Below are positions 6,664-16,031 of a stretch of 64,000 bases of DNA, one piece after another. Numbering within the stretch: the first letter of the stretch is position 1; each line of letters begins with the position of its first letter. The stretch comes from Phycisphaerae bacterium (GTDB lineage Bacteria > Planctomycetota > Phycisphaerae > Phycisphaerales > Phycisphaeraceae): positions 1 to 64,000 of the forward strand of contig JAUIGU010000013.1 of NCBI GenBank assembly GCA_030432595.1, in the 5' to 3' direction. A program made the position numbers and the translations under genes. Below the pieces are notes generated by a model that was not told the origin of the DNA, made no database searches, and was given only the letters and a program-made list of their open reading frames with translations.

Positions 6664-8160
6664 ATGATCACTGACGCCGCGAAAGCCGAGCCGGGGGTGT
6701 CGCCCGGCGTCGATCCGCGGCGGCAGGCTGCGCCCGCCACGGACGCCGGCCCGACGACCGACTCATTATCGGAAGGCCCGTGTCCGCCCCAGTCGGCTCC
6801 CGACGACTCCGCCGTCCACCGCGTGGGCTGGACCGGGCCGGCCAAACGCCGCACGACCTGCCCGCACTGCTGGCAGCGGTTCCACCTGGGCGACGTGTTA
6901 TGGGTCGCGACGCATCCGGGCCTGCGCGGCGACCCCGTGGCCGGCGACGACGCGATGCGCCGCTTCCTGCCCACCAACTACAACGTGCACGGCGACGCGA
7001 TCGACGCCGGCGGCTCGGCGTGCCACGACCTGGCCTGCCCGCACTGCCGGCTGCCCGTGCCGCGGGCGCTGCTCGAAGCGCGGCAGCTCTACTTCTCACT
7101 CGTCGGCGTGCCGGCCAGCGGGAAGTCGTACCTCACCGCGGCGATGAGTTGGCGCCTGCGCGACCTGTTGCCCAACCGCTTCGTCTGGGGGTTCCAGGAC
7201 ATCGACGCCCAGGGCAACGCCGCCCTGATCGAGCACGAGCAGACCCTGTTCCTCCGCGACAAGCCCGACGAGCCCGTCAGCCTCGACAAGACCCAGATGC
7301 ACGGCTCGCACTACGAGCAGGTGCGCTTCGGCGATCAGCAGATCAGCCTGGCGCGGCCGTTCCAGTTCCTGCTCACGCCGCCGCGTCACCAAGCCCGGTC
7401 GCGCCCTGGCGAAACAGAAACGGAAAGCGAAACCCGATCGCGCGTGTTGAACTTCTACGACAACGCCGGCGAGCACTTCCTCCCCGGCAACGACAACGCG
7501 CTGACGCCCGGGACGCAGCACGTCGCGCGGGCCAACGCGCTGATGTTCCTGTTCGACCCGATGCAGGACGCCCGCTGCCGCGCCGCGCTGCAACCCGCCA
7601 GCAACGACCCGCAACTGGGCGACACGTTCGGGCACGCGTCCCGGCAGGACGCAATCCTCAACGAGATGGGCCGACGCATCCGCCGTTACGCGCACCTCGA
7701 CGCCACCGCGACGATCAAGCAGCCGCTGATCGTGCTGGTCAGCAAGGCCGACGCCTGGCTCGAGTTGGCCGGCCTGCACTGGGGCGACGAGCCCGAGCCG
7801 GTGCTGCAACAGCCCGACGGCACGTGGGCCGTGGACACCGCGCTGATCGAGCGCGTCTCGTCCGCGGTGCGCGGCTGGCTGCAGAAGGTGACGCCCGAGT
7901 TCGTGTCGCTGGCCGAAGGGATGCACGAGACGGTGCGCTATCTGCCGGTGTCGGCGCTGGGCGGCCCGCCCGAATCCGTCGGCCGTGAAGCGCGGTTGAT
8001 GGTGCGCCCCGCGCAGCTCGCGCCGCGGTGGGTGGCGGCACCGCTGCTGTACGCCCTGAGCAAGTGGTCGCGGCAGACGTTGCCCGACGAGGCCACCCCG
8101 CAACCGACGGAACCAAACGGACAAGACGAAACACCCGCCGCCCCGGAGGACGCGGACTGA
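6664..8160 (+). CDS. P-loop GTPase, double-GTPase (DO-GTPase2)-like, with zinc ribbon
   Basis: This is the first gene of an eight-gene overlapping cluster. The N-terminus is disordered. Two CPHC pairs (Cys 66/69 and 125/128) form a likely zinc ribbon. A GTPase-type P-loop domain follows, with Walker A GVPASGKS at 148-155, a switch-like D-N-A-G at 266-269, and S-K-A-D at 360-363, which matches the base-specificity NKxD motif. Conserved RFVWGFQD and QVRFGDQQISLARPFQFLL segments lie between. This order matches the DO-GTPase2 family as I remember it from predicted conflict systems. The last 40 residues are acidic and disordered. The start at 6664 is inferred because the upstream in-frame extension is proline-rich and without homologous character. 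The protein looks soluble and is probably the nucleotide-dependent switch of the system. Confidence 0.85.
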   Translation: MITDAAKAEPGVSPGVDPRRQAAPATDAGPTTDSLSEGPCPPQSAPDDSAVHRVGWTGPAKRRTTCPHCWQRFHLGDVLWVATHPGLRGDPVAGDDAMRRFLPTNYNVHGDAIDAGGSACHDLACPHCRLPVPRALLEARQLYFSLVGVPASGKSYLTAAMSWRLRDLLPNRFVWGFQDIDAQGNAALIEHEQTLFLRDKPDEPVSLDKTQMHGSHYEQVRFGDQQISLARPFQFLLTPPRHQARSRPGETETESETRSRVLNFYDNAGEHFLPGNDNALTPGTQHVARANALMFLFDPMQDARCRAALQPASNDPQLGDTFGHASRQDAILNEMGRRIRRYAHLDATATIKQPLIVLVSKADAWLELAGLHWGDEPEPVLQQPDGTWAVDTALIERVSSAVRGWLQKVTPEFVSLAEGMHETVRYLPVSALGGPPESVGREARLMVRPAQLAPRWVAAPLLYALSKWSRQTLPDEATPQPTEPNGQDETPAAPEDAD

Positions 8161-10634
8161 TGGCCTGGGAACTGGTCTACACCTCGGCGCCGCGCGGCCT
8201 GACGACCGGCTCGACCGGGTTCTGTACCGTCGCGCACAGTCAAGGCCTGCCCGCGTCGCTCCAGCCCCGCCTCGAAGCGCTCAGCGGCTACCGACCGCCC
8301 CGGCAAAAACCCGACGACGGCGCGATGCCCGTGCGATACAGCCACGTTTTGCTGAACCACGCGGGCCAGACGCTGTCCGTGCTGTCGCGCGTCGCGGCGG
8401 CGGGCGTGGACCACACCGGGCGCTCCAACAAACTCGCCGACCACCGCGTGCTGATGCCTCACGAACGCGCCGCCGCCGGCCCCGCGTGGGTCGCGCGCCA
8501 GCCAAACATCTTCCGTGAACACTGGCAACAAGAGCCGACGGTGTTGAACGCCTCGGCGTCAATGCCCGCGGGCGAACAAGAACCCGGCGTATGTTCCGTC
8601 TGGGCCGACGCCGCGGGGGATGCCGGGTGGGCGGGCGTCCTGGCGGATCTGTTTTTGCTGGATCCGTCGGCACCGGTCTACGTGGTCTACGACCCGGCGC
8701 GGCACGACGCGGCACGTCTGATCGACGAAGCCGTCGCGCTGCTGCCGGTGTCGCGCCGCTGGGACGTCACCTTCTCCACCTACTACACCGACCCGCTGGG
8801 CGAGGACGGCGTCGCGTGGCGATTCGTGATGGCGGGCACCCCCGCTGCCGGCGCCGCGCGGACCGCGAACGACCGCGGGCGCTGTATCGACCTGACGTGC
8901 TCTCTTGGTGAATCGCCTGACAGCGCGTATGTCTGCGCCGCGCGCACGGGCGAGCCGCCGAGTGTGCCGTACGAGTTGGCCGAGTCCGAGGATCAGCCGC
9001 GATCGGACGTGGAAGCCGCGACGACCGCCACGCCTGGGACCGCGGCCGGTGTCATCACGAACAAGTCCACCATTCCCACCACACGTTTGGCCAGAGAGTC
9101 CACTTCCACGCACGACCGAGACCCGAACGGGAAAGACCGCAACGACATCGATTTCAACGAACCGGCACGCACCGACACGGCCGCGTGGAAATGGGTCGCC
9201 GCCGCCGCCATCCCCGCGCTGCTGGTCGCGGGGGGTTTCTACGCGTGGTCGGGCGACACCGCGGACGCAGACGCCGGTCGGCACTCCGAACAAGACGCCG
9301 CCGAGGTCGCTCGACTCCGCCAACAGTTGTCCGAGTCGCAGCGCCGCGTCGCCACGCTTGAAAACCAGGTGCGCGCCCCCGCCACCGACAACGAAACAAC
9401 CGCACCAGGCGATGTCATCGACCGCGTCATCAAGCCGGAACATTCGCCGGCGGCGTCAACCAAGGAGTCACTCGGCCTCGCCGAAGCGCTAAGTGACGCT
9501 GAACCCTCGACAGAAGACGATTCCGAAACGGTGTTTTCGGAGGTTGATGTCGCGCCCCGATCGCCCGTCAAAGTCGCTGCCGACCTGCCCCGTGCCACGA
9601 CGGGCCCCGCAGGGTCCGCCAGCATGGGAACCGCCGCGCGCCTCGACGGTGCCGCCGGCTGGCTCTGGCAGCCCGACGATTTCGTCGCCCGCGGCGCGGC
9701 GCTCACCGTCACCCCGGCGTGGGACGAGGCCGACGCCGACCTGCGCTGGCGCACCGGGGCGGACGCGGCCGAACTGGTCTGCCGATCCGTGGACGCGCTG
9801 GGGACTCCGCGTGACGTGGTGCTCGGGCGTGTTTCCTTGTCTGACGAAGGCGTGCGTTGGTCCTGGACCGACGCCACGCTGCCCCGGTCGTGGGCCGGAC
9901 GGCGCGAGGCGCTGTGGTGGCACGCCGCGGCCACGACCTTTGTCGTTCACGATGCGCAGCAGCAAACCCTCGCCGAGATTCAGGGAATCGTGCCCGTCGA
10001 GGCGAGCGCGAACATCAACGCGCGTCCAACCGCCATCCCCTGGGCAAGCACCGCCGTGCCCGCCGCCCTGCGGATTGACGCGCCGCCGACCGGGTGGTCT
10101 GCCGAGTTGCGCCCCGACGGACGCCGGCTCGACCTGCGCGGCCCTGCCGGTTCCACGCTGCACCTCCGACTCACCGATGCGGATTCCCAGGTCAAGGTTG
10201 AAACGTCCTGGGCGCGTGACGCGGACGAATTGCGGACGTCCGCCGCAGAGTTGGAACGCCGCGCCCAGACGCTCGCCGGGTGGCTCGAACGCCACGCGGC
10301 GTTGAAAGAACAGCACGAAATCGCCGGCCGGAGCCTGCCCCGCAACGACGACCGCGAGGTCCTCCACACGTTCCGCTCCGACCCGAAGTTCTACGCCGTG
10401 TTTGAACGGTACGACCGGGCGCAAGACGAACTCGCAGCCCACGCGGACGAACAACCTGGCTTCGACGCCGCCGACGCCGCAACGGAACTCGACCAATTGC
10501 GTCAACGCGTCGCTGCGATGACGGGTCAAGCCCTAGAGATGCAAGGGTTCCCCGGAGCGCGCGTCGAAGTGATCGCATCACGGTCCGGCGCGGTGGCCGC
10601 GCACATCGCTATATCCCAGGAGGAACCGTCGTGA
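8160..10634 (+). CDS. GAP1-N2-like GTPase-associated transmembrane protein (824 aa)
   Basis: The start overlaps the GTPase stop by one base (TGATG). The N-terminus, LVYTSAPRGLTTGSTGFCTV, is the hallmark of GTPase-associated protein 1 (N-terminal domain type 2), known from operons with double-GTPases. The cytoplasmic region extends to about residue 342. One transmembrane helix (343-363, WVAAAAIPALLVAGGFYAW) then leads to an external coiled coil (about 376-405) and a beta-rich domain of about 200 residues. A helical region rich in Asp, Gln and Arg ends the protein. This layout suits a protein that senses the GTPase inside and contacts envelope partners outside. Its biochemical activity is unknown. 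The domain assignment is from memory and needs a profile search. Confidence 0.83.
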   Translation: MAWELVYTSAPRGLTTGSTGFCTVAHSQGLPASLQPRLEALSGYRPPRQKPDDGAMPVRYSHVLLNHAGQTLSVLSRVAAAGVDHTGRSNKLADHRVLMPHERAAAGPAWVARQPNIFREHWQQEPTVLNASASMPAGEQEPGVCSVWADAAGDAGWAGVLADLFLLDPSAPVYVVYDPARHDAARLIDEAVALLPVSRRWDVTFSTYYTDPLGEDGVAWRFVMAGTPAAGAARTANDRGRCIDLTCSLGESPDSAYVCAARTGEPPSVPYELAESEDQPRSDVEAATTATPGTAAGVITNKSTIPTTRLARESTSTHDRDPNGKDRNDIDFNEPARTDTAAWKWVAAAAIPALLVAGGFYAWSGDTADADAGRHSEQDAAEVARLRQQLSESQRRVATLENQVRAPATDNETTAPGDVIDRVIKPEHSPAASTKESLGLAEALSDAEPSTEDDSETVFSEVDVAPRSPVKVAADLPRATTGPAGSASMGTAARLDGAAGWLWQPDDFVARGAALTVTPAWDEADADLRWRTGADAAELVCRSVDALGTPRDVVLGRVSLSDEGVRWSWTDATLPRSWAGRREALWWHAAATTFVVHDAQQQTLAEIQGIVPVEASANINARPTAIPWASTAVPAALRIDAPPTGWSAELRPDGRRLDLRGPAGSTLHLRLTDADSQVKVETSWARDADELRTSAAELERRAQTLAGWLERHAALKEQHEIAGRSLPRNDDREVLHTFRSDPKFYAVFERYDRAQDELAAHADEQPGFDAADAATELDQLRQRVAAMTGQALEMQGFPGARVEVIASRSGAVAAHIAISQEEPS

Positions 10635-11848
10635 ACCTGCCGCGTATCACATCGCGTGGATTCAGGTTGTCGGTTCTGCCGGCCGTGTGGTTCTCTGCAC
10701 TTCCTTTGTGCGTTGCGGCGCAGAGTGACCCCGTGTTGGAAGACTTCGAAACCCGCTACGTCGAAGCGGTGAAACAGATCGAAGCCCAACTCCTCCAGGC
10801 CGGGCAGCAGATCGAAGACGAGCAACAGGCGTTGCTGGACAAGCTCGGAAAGACGCACGACGAATTGCAGGCCGAACGCCGGCGGGCGGACGCGCTCGAG
10901 GCCCGGCTCCGTGCGCTCAACGGTGAAGCGTCGGCGGTGACCGACATCGACCCCGGCGTGACGCCCACCGACCAACAAGCGGCGCATTGGCTCGCATTCC
11001 CCGAGCGTTCGGTGAACGCGCTGGGTCTCATGGAAGCCCAGGACATCCGCATCGGGACGGTTCCGCTGGGCACCGACACGGTAGCCATCGTCTGGCCGAC
11101 CGATGTCGCACTCCCGGACGGCGCGGTGCGGCCGAGCACCGCCACCGAGGGCAATCGGACGCACGTCCAGGTGGCGACGACGTTGGGTCCGCCCCGCACG
11201 CTTGCCACACTCCGCGTCGAGGGCGAAGCCCTGTTCTGGACCTGGCACGCGCTCTCACCGGGCGACGCTTCCGACGCGCTCGCGTACCTCGACACCGCGC
11301 TGCCGCGCTGCGGGTTCGATGCGCAACGCGCCGACGTGACCCTCGCGTCGCTCCAGTTCCGTCCGCTCGACCTGCTCGTCGGCCAACGCGCCGACACCCA
11401 GTCGGGGGTGGTGCTTCGGCCGGGCATTGGCCGGTTCCGTCTCGGCGCCGAGGTCGCGACCGCGGGCTGGGTGCTCTTGGCGGATCGTCCCGATGAAGTC
11501 GGCTGGGTGTCGCCGGCGTTGTCGTGGCAGGTCGCCCTCGCGCCCGACGGTGAATCGGTGACGGTGCGACGCGGGCCCGGCCTGGAACGCCGCACCCAAG
11601 ACCTGGAACGCCAGCGGCGTCAGTGGGAACAGGACCTCGCCCGCCGTGACGCGGACGCCGTCGGCGTCGACACCGCTCGGGTTCAGGCGGAGCTTGAACG
11701 CATCGACGAAGCGCAACAGAAACTCGAAAGCGCCCGGCAGACATTGTCGACGCAGGCGGGCCCGCTCGGGTCGCCGGTCGTCCGTCTGCTCACGCCCGAC
11801 GGGCGGATCGTTCTGGCGCGGCTCACCCTCGCGACGGAGGGCCGGTGA
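10631..11848 (+). CDS. exported coiled-coil protein, third gene of the GTPase cluster
   Basis: The GTG start overlaps the previous stop (GTGA) and is preceded by AGGAGGAACC, a near-ideal ribosome binding site. A signal peptide spans about residues 1-30 (…PLCVAAQS). Residues 35-100 form an acidic/basic heptad coiled coil (AVKQIEAQLLQAGQQIEDEQ). The middle is beta-rich, with repeated 'TVALPDG', 'LATLRVEGEALFWTWHAL' and 'PLDLLVGQRADT' strands. It resembles the external half of the preceding GAP1-like protein: both contain a LFWTWH/VRWSWTD-type segment followed by coiled coil. A second coiled coil closes the protein. It is probably a periplasmic partner of the neighbouring transmembrane proteins. 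Confidence 0.8.
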   Translation: MNLPRITSRGFRLSVLPAVWFSALPLCVAAQSDPVLEDFETRYVEAVKQIEAQLLQAGQQIEDEQQALLDKLGKTHDELQAERRRADALEARLRALNGEASAVTDIDPGVTPTDQQAAHWLAFPERSVNALGLMEAQDIRIGTVPLGTDTVAIVWPTDVALPDGAVRPSTATEGNRTHVQVATTLGPPRTLATLRVEGEALFWTWHALSPGDASDALAYLDTALPRCGFDAQRADVTLASLQFRPLDLLVGQRADTQSGVVLRPGIGRFRLGAEVATAGWVLLADRPDEVGWVSPALSWQVALAPDGESVTVRRGPGLERRTQDLERQRRQWEQDLARRDADAVGVDTARVQAELERIDEAQQKLESARQTLSTQAGPLGSPVVRLLTPDGRIVLARLTLATEGR

Positions 11849-14800
11849 CCATGCAGGACGCGCGCAGCCTCACCCAACGCATCGACGCGCTGCTCACCGC
11901 CGACGCGCTTCCCGACGCCGACGAAGCCGCGTCGTTGGCCGCGGCGTACGCGCGGCTGTCCCGGCAGGCGCACGACCGGCTGACGCGCTGCCAGGAACTG
12001 CTCGCGCGCGGCCTGCGTTCCGAGGCGGTCCAGGAAGCCGAGACCGAACCGACGTTGCTGGTGCTGGTGTCGTCGCTGGAGCTTCAGCGCTTCCACGCGT
12101 GGCAGGACTTCTGCCGCCGCCACGACCTGCCCGCGCCGTGCGAGGTCCGGCCGGACGTCGTCGCCGAGTTAAACCGCGCCTACGCGGCCGAGCAGTTGGT
12201 CTCGCCGCTGTTGCGCGAGTACCGCCTGCGCTGCGTGGTGCGGGCGCCGCTGACCGCACGGATCGCGGCCCTGCGCGGCGTGGCCGGCGTCGACCGCGGC
12301 AACCGCGCCTGGGCCGACGCGCTGATCGAACTCGAACGGCAGCGCCTCACCGAGATCCCCGACGCCGTCCAGTCGGCCATGGGCGATGTCGAAGCGCTGC
12401 AGAACCTGCAGCGCGAACTGATCGACGACCGGCGCAAGGTGCCGGCTCCGCCGCGCCTGTTGGACACCGTCGCCGAGGCGTTGCAGGACTCCCGGGTGCG
12501 TCACGCCCAGCGACAACTCGAGGCGATGCTCCCGGTGCTCGGCGAGGCGTACAGCGCGATGGATTACCCGGCCTGCCGGGCGCTGCTGGACAACTGGACG
12601 CAGACGCTCAAGGCCGTCGGGCGCACCGCGTTGCAGGTCCCCGAGCACCTGCGCGAAGCGGTCGAACCCGCGCTGCGGTGGGTAGAACAGCAGGCGGTGC
12701 GCCAGGAAAACGAGGCTGCGTTCCATCGCGCCTGCCGCGCCCTGACCGACGCTGTGGAAGACGACGAAGGGGTGGACCCGCTCGCCGCGGCGCTCGCCGA
12801 GGCGGAGAGCTTCGAGCAACCGCTGCCCGGATCGCTCGGCGAGGATGCGCGGGCCGAACTCGCGCGCCGCCGCGCCGTGCAGACCCGCCGGCGGCGGACG
12901 CGGCAGGCGGCGGTTGCCGTGGTGGTCCTCGGCCTGTGCGGAGCCGTGGCGTGGACGATCCATCGGGCGCAGGTCGAGCGCGATGTGGATCAGCGCCTCG
13001 CCCAGGTGCGCACCGCACTCGACGACCACGACGTGGACGCCGCAGGCTCGCTCTGGCTCACCTTCGCCCAAGCGCGCTCCGACCACACCGACACCCCACG
13101 CGCCCGCGACGTTTATGACCGCCTCGACGCGGCGAAGCAGGAAGAAGAGCGGCGCGCCGACGCCTTCGCGCAACACGCCGCGACCCTTGCCGAGTCCGCG
13201 GACGAAGAACTGACGCAAGATGAACTCGCGTTGCTGTCCGAATTGGCGCGGCTTGCGGACGACCACCAACAGGTCGAGGCCTTGCGTGACCGATACCGGG
13301 CGCACCGGGCGAAGGTGCAACAAGCCAACGACCGGGCAGCGCTCGAGGTGGCGGCAACCCTCCGGACCCGTTTGCGCGGGATCGGCAGCGACGCGTTGGA
13401 CCGTGAGCCTCAAGCCGTGCTCGCCACCGCCGCCGACGCCGCGGAACAACTGCGGGGGTTGCAGCAGCGCGACGGCATCACGCCGACGACGCAGCGGGTG
13501 ATCGCGTCGGTGACCCGGGAGGCGGTCGGCCTGCGGGAAGGCGCGCAGGCCGTGCTCGACCAACGGGAGCTTCGTCGCCAACGCGCCGAGGCGGAGACGC
13601 AGCTTGCGCGTTACACGTCCCGGCCCGCGCTGCTCGCGGGGCAACTCGCCGACTATGCCAAGCGCTTCCCGGATGCGCCGCTGACCCCCGCGTTTTCCCA
13701 CGCCGCGTCGGATGTTCCGGCGTGGGAAGCGGTGGAGGCCTGGCTGGCCGTCCGCGAGAAGTGGCGGGGCGATCCCGCGCCCGCGACGTTGCAACAGGCG
13801 GCCCAACGGCTGCGCGACCTTGAGGCGTACACGCAAAGCCACGACGCATCGCCCATGGCGCCGGCACTTTCCGACTACCGGAGCTACTGGGGCGCGGCGA
13901 TCCTCGCTTCCGCCGACGACGGGCCGTGGCGCGGCCGGCTGCCGGAACTGCTGCGTGCCCCGATCTTCCGGGACCTCGGCGTGGCCGAAACCACGGACGG
14001 GCGGCGCTTCTACATCGTCGGCGACGGCAACCGCCGCGAGACCTCGCTGGGCACCGCCATCGACGTCGTGCTCTCGCCCGACACCACGCAAACGACCACG
14101 AAAACATTCGCGCCCGGGCTGCTCGGCCCCGTCGAGCCCAGCCCGCAGTCCGAACTCGCCGCCGAGTTGCTCGCGCGGGTCTCGACGTACGAACTCGACC
14201 GTTGGCACACCTTCCCGGTGGACGTCGTCGAGACGGTGCTCGATGCCGACGCCGTCGATCCCGTGCTGCGCGGCGTACTCGTCGAGCTCTTGTTGAACAA
14301 CCTCGAAGAAGCCACGGGTCGGCTCCACCCCGACCTGGCGGCGCTGCGCGACCGCATCGCGGTGCACGGCGAGCAGGCGGTGAACTGGCTGAACCCCGAC
14401 GACATGCCCGCACGGACGACGCGCCGCTTCATGGAGAAGGTGCTCGCCGAGCCGCGCGACCCGGACCGCTGGCGCGCGGCGCTGGCGGTCGAGCGTGCGT
14501 CGGTGTCGCGCGGGGTGAGCCCGCACGTCCTTCAGCGCGCGGTGCTGATGCCGGATATTGACGGACGGCCGATCGCGCTGACGCACACGGGCAGCCCGCC
14601 GAAAGACGCAGAGGTCTGGGCCGTCGCCGCGGGGGAGGCGTCCGAGGCGTCGCCGCGCTTCCTGCTTGTGGGGCGCGTCAGCAAAGACGGTTTGAAACTC
14701 GAACCCTGGGCGAAGGCGCAGCTGCCGTTCGGTTCCATGCTCTGGCTCCTCGAAGCCACGCCCGACGAATTCCCCGGGTTTCACGAAGACCCCGAATCCT

Positions 14801-14850
14801 CTGATGACCGGGCGGAGCTCGTCGTCAACGCCCCGGGGAACCAACCATGA
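11845..14850 (+). CDS. large single-pass coiled-coil protein (1001 aa) of the GTPase cluster
   Basis: The GTG start overlaps the upstream stop by four bases; an ATG two codons further in is also possible. Residues 1-345 are helical and Arg/Glu/Leu rich, with no enzyme motif (for example LTQRIDALLTADALPDADEA). One transmembrane helix sits at about 352-372 (AVAVVVLGLCGAVAWTIH). The remaining 630 residues are external: a long alternating helical region rich in Ala, Gln and Arg up to about 640, then a folded mixed alpha/beta domain. This inside-helical, one-span, outside-coiled-coil plan suggests a structural spine or scaffold crossing the periplasm. No family is recognised. Confidence 0.78.
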   Translation: MTMQDARSLTQRIDALLTADALPDADEAASLAAAYARLSRQAHDRLTRCQELLARGLRSEAVQEAETEPTLLVLVSSLELQRFHAWQDFCRRHDLPAPCEVRPDVVAELNRAYAAEQLVSPLLREYRLRCVVRAPLTARIAALRGVAGVDRGNRAWADALIELERQRLTEIPDAVQSAMGDVEALQNLQRELIDDRRKVPAPPRLLDTVAEALQDSRVRHAQRQLEAMLPVLGEAYSAMDYPACRALLDNWTQTLKAVGRTALQVPEHLREAVEPALRWVEQQAVRQENEAAFHRACRALTDAVEDDEGVDPLAAALAEAESFEQPLPGSLGEDARAELARRRAVQTRRRRTRQAAVAVVVLGLCGAVAWTIHRAQVERDVDQRLAQVRTALDDHDVDAAGSLWLTFAQARSDHTDTPRARDVYDRLDAAKQEEERRADAFAQHAATLAESADEELTQDELALLSELARLADDHQQVEALRDRYRAHRAKVQQANDRAALEVAATLRTRLRGIGSDALDREPQAVLATAADAAEQLRGLQQRDGITPTTQRVIASVTREAVGLREGAQAVLDQRELRRQRAEAETQLARYTSRPALLAGQLADYAKRFPDAPLTPAFSHAASDVPAWEAVEAWLAVREKWRGDPAPATLQQAAQRLRDLEAYTQSHDASPMAPALSDYRSYWGAAILASADDGPWRGRLPELLRAPIFRDLGVAETTDGRRFYIVGDGNRRETSLGTAIDVVLSPDTTQTTTKTFAPGLLGPVEPSPQSELAAELLARVSTYELDRWHTFPVDVVETVLDADAVDPVLRGVLVELLLNNLEEATGRLHPDLAALRDRIAVHGEQAVNWLNPDDMPARTTRRFMEKVLAEPRDPDRWRAALAVERASVSRGVSPHVLQRAVLMPDIDGRPIALTHTGSPPKDAEVWAVAAGEASEASPRFLLVGRVSKDGLKLEPWAKAQLPFGSMLWLLEATPDEFPGFHEDPESSDDRAELVVNAPGNQP

Positions 14851-16031
14851 ACGCCACGGCGCCCGAACACGCCGCGGACACCGCCGCGTCCAGTGATCGC
14901 ACCGCCGGCGACGCGTGGTTTGTCCGCCTGGGTGCCGAGCGGCACGGCCCGATGCCGATCGCCCAGGTCCGGCAGCGTTTCGAAGCCGGGCTGTATTCGC
15001 GGTGGCACGAAGGATCAAGCGACGGTCGGTCGTGGACTCCGATCCGTGGTTTGCTGAACGACCTCGAAGACGCTTTCCCCGAGGACCTGACACCCGCCGC
15101 GGTCGCGCCCGGCGAACAGACCGGCACGGGCGCTTTCGATTGGTCGCAACTCGTCTCCGAGACGGACCACAGAGCAAGCCCGATTCAGCAAACCAAGCCG
15201 GCCGCATCTTGGCACACCGCCCGCGTGGCCGAGGCATCGATGGGCGGGTTGTTGCTGGCGCTGGGCCTGCTGCCGATCGTGGCCGACGGGTCGCGGGCCA
15301 CCGGATGGTGGGGCTGGCCGTCGGGTCAGACGGGGTGGCCGTTCGCGTTGATGTCCGGGCTGTGGATGACGGTCGGTCTCGTCATGTTGATGTTCAGCGT
15401 CACGCCGAAGTTCAACGCCAAGGCGTATGCACCGCGCGGTACGGCGTGGTTTGCGGCGATCTGGTTGACGGGATGGCTTGCCGCGGGCGGCGGTCCGGCG
15501 TTGCTGCTCGTGGCGCCTGCGTGGCTGGTGGTTCTGGCGGGTTATGAAGCGCACGTGCGCTTCCCTCTGCACCGCGCTGCGCTCTGGACGACCGGCGGAC
15601 TGTTGCTGGTTTTGAGCACCACCGTTACGGGGTTCATGGAGTCGCTGAGCGCGACCGTGGCGACGTTCTGGTGGGCCGTGGGACTGACCGTGATCGGCTA
15701 CGGGTTCTGTATCCATCCCTCCCGCACAGCATCACGGAAGTTCAAATTGTTGGTCGGCGCGGTCGGCGTGCTTGCCCTGTTGTTCGCGACAGGCATCACC
15801 GCACACCAAGGCGCACAGAGCCTTCGCCCGACGGAACCGGTGCAGGCCGGGGCACAGTATGTCCGCGTCGCCGTGTTCGTCACCGCGATGCTCGGACTGG
15901 TCGGGATGCGCTGGGTGAACCGGGCGAACATTCAAAACCTGCGAAAGTCCAACGGCGTGATCGTCACGCACGCGGACCCGGAGATGACCGCATCCATCTC
16001 CACCGTTCCCTATGCGGAGACCCCGCGTTGA
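14847..16031 (+). CDS. GYF-domain polytopic membrane protein of the GTPase cluster
   Basis: The ATG overlaps the previous stop (ATGA). Residues 22-72 match a GYF_2 (DUF4339-type) domain: W-F-V-R ... G-P-M-P-I-A-Q-V ... G-L-Y-S-R-W ... W-T-P. Bacterial GYF_2 domains sit on the cytoplasmic face of membrane proteins and probably bind proline-rich peptides; the GTPase tail and the vWA linker are proline-rich. About eight transmembrane helices follow (roughly 127-150, 165-190, 200-240 as two, 250-300 as two, 305-325, 340-362). The C-terminal tail is short and polar. There is no transporter signature. It is a plausible membrane platform that recruits the cytoplasmic parts. Confidence 0.8.
   Translation: MNATAPEHAADTAASSDRTAGDAWFVRLGAERHGPMPIAQVRQRFEAGLYSRWHEGSSDGRSWTPIRGLLNDLEDAFPEDLTPAAVAPGEQTGTGAFDWSQLVSETDHRASPIQQTKPAASWHTARVAEASMGGLLLALGLLPIVADGSRATGWWGWPSGQTGWPFALMSGLWMTVGLVMLMFSVTPKFNAKAYAPRGTAWFAAIWLTGWLAAGGGPALLLVAPAWLVVLAGYEAHVRFPLHRAALWTTGGLLLVLSTTVTGFMESLSATVATFWWAVGLTVIGYGFCIHPSRTASRKFKLLVGAVGVLALLFATGITAHQGAQSLRPTEPVQAGAQYVRVAVFVTAMLGLVGMRWVNRANIQNLRKSNGVIVTHADPEMTASISTVPYAETPR

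Noticed and set aside
12169-15237. A 1022-codon minus-strand frame opposite the coiled-coil and GYF genes
   Set aside because: Arg/Pro-rich translation with no recognisable domain or ribosome binding site, crossing two well-coupled plus-strand genes; a high-GC shadow frame.
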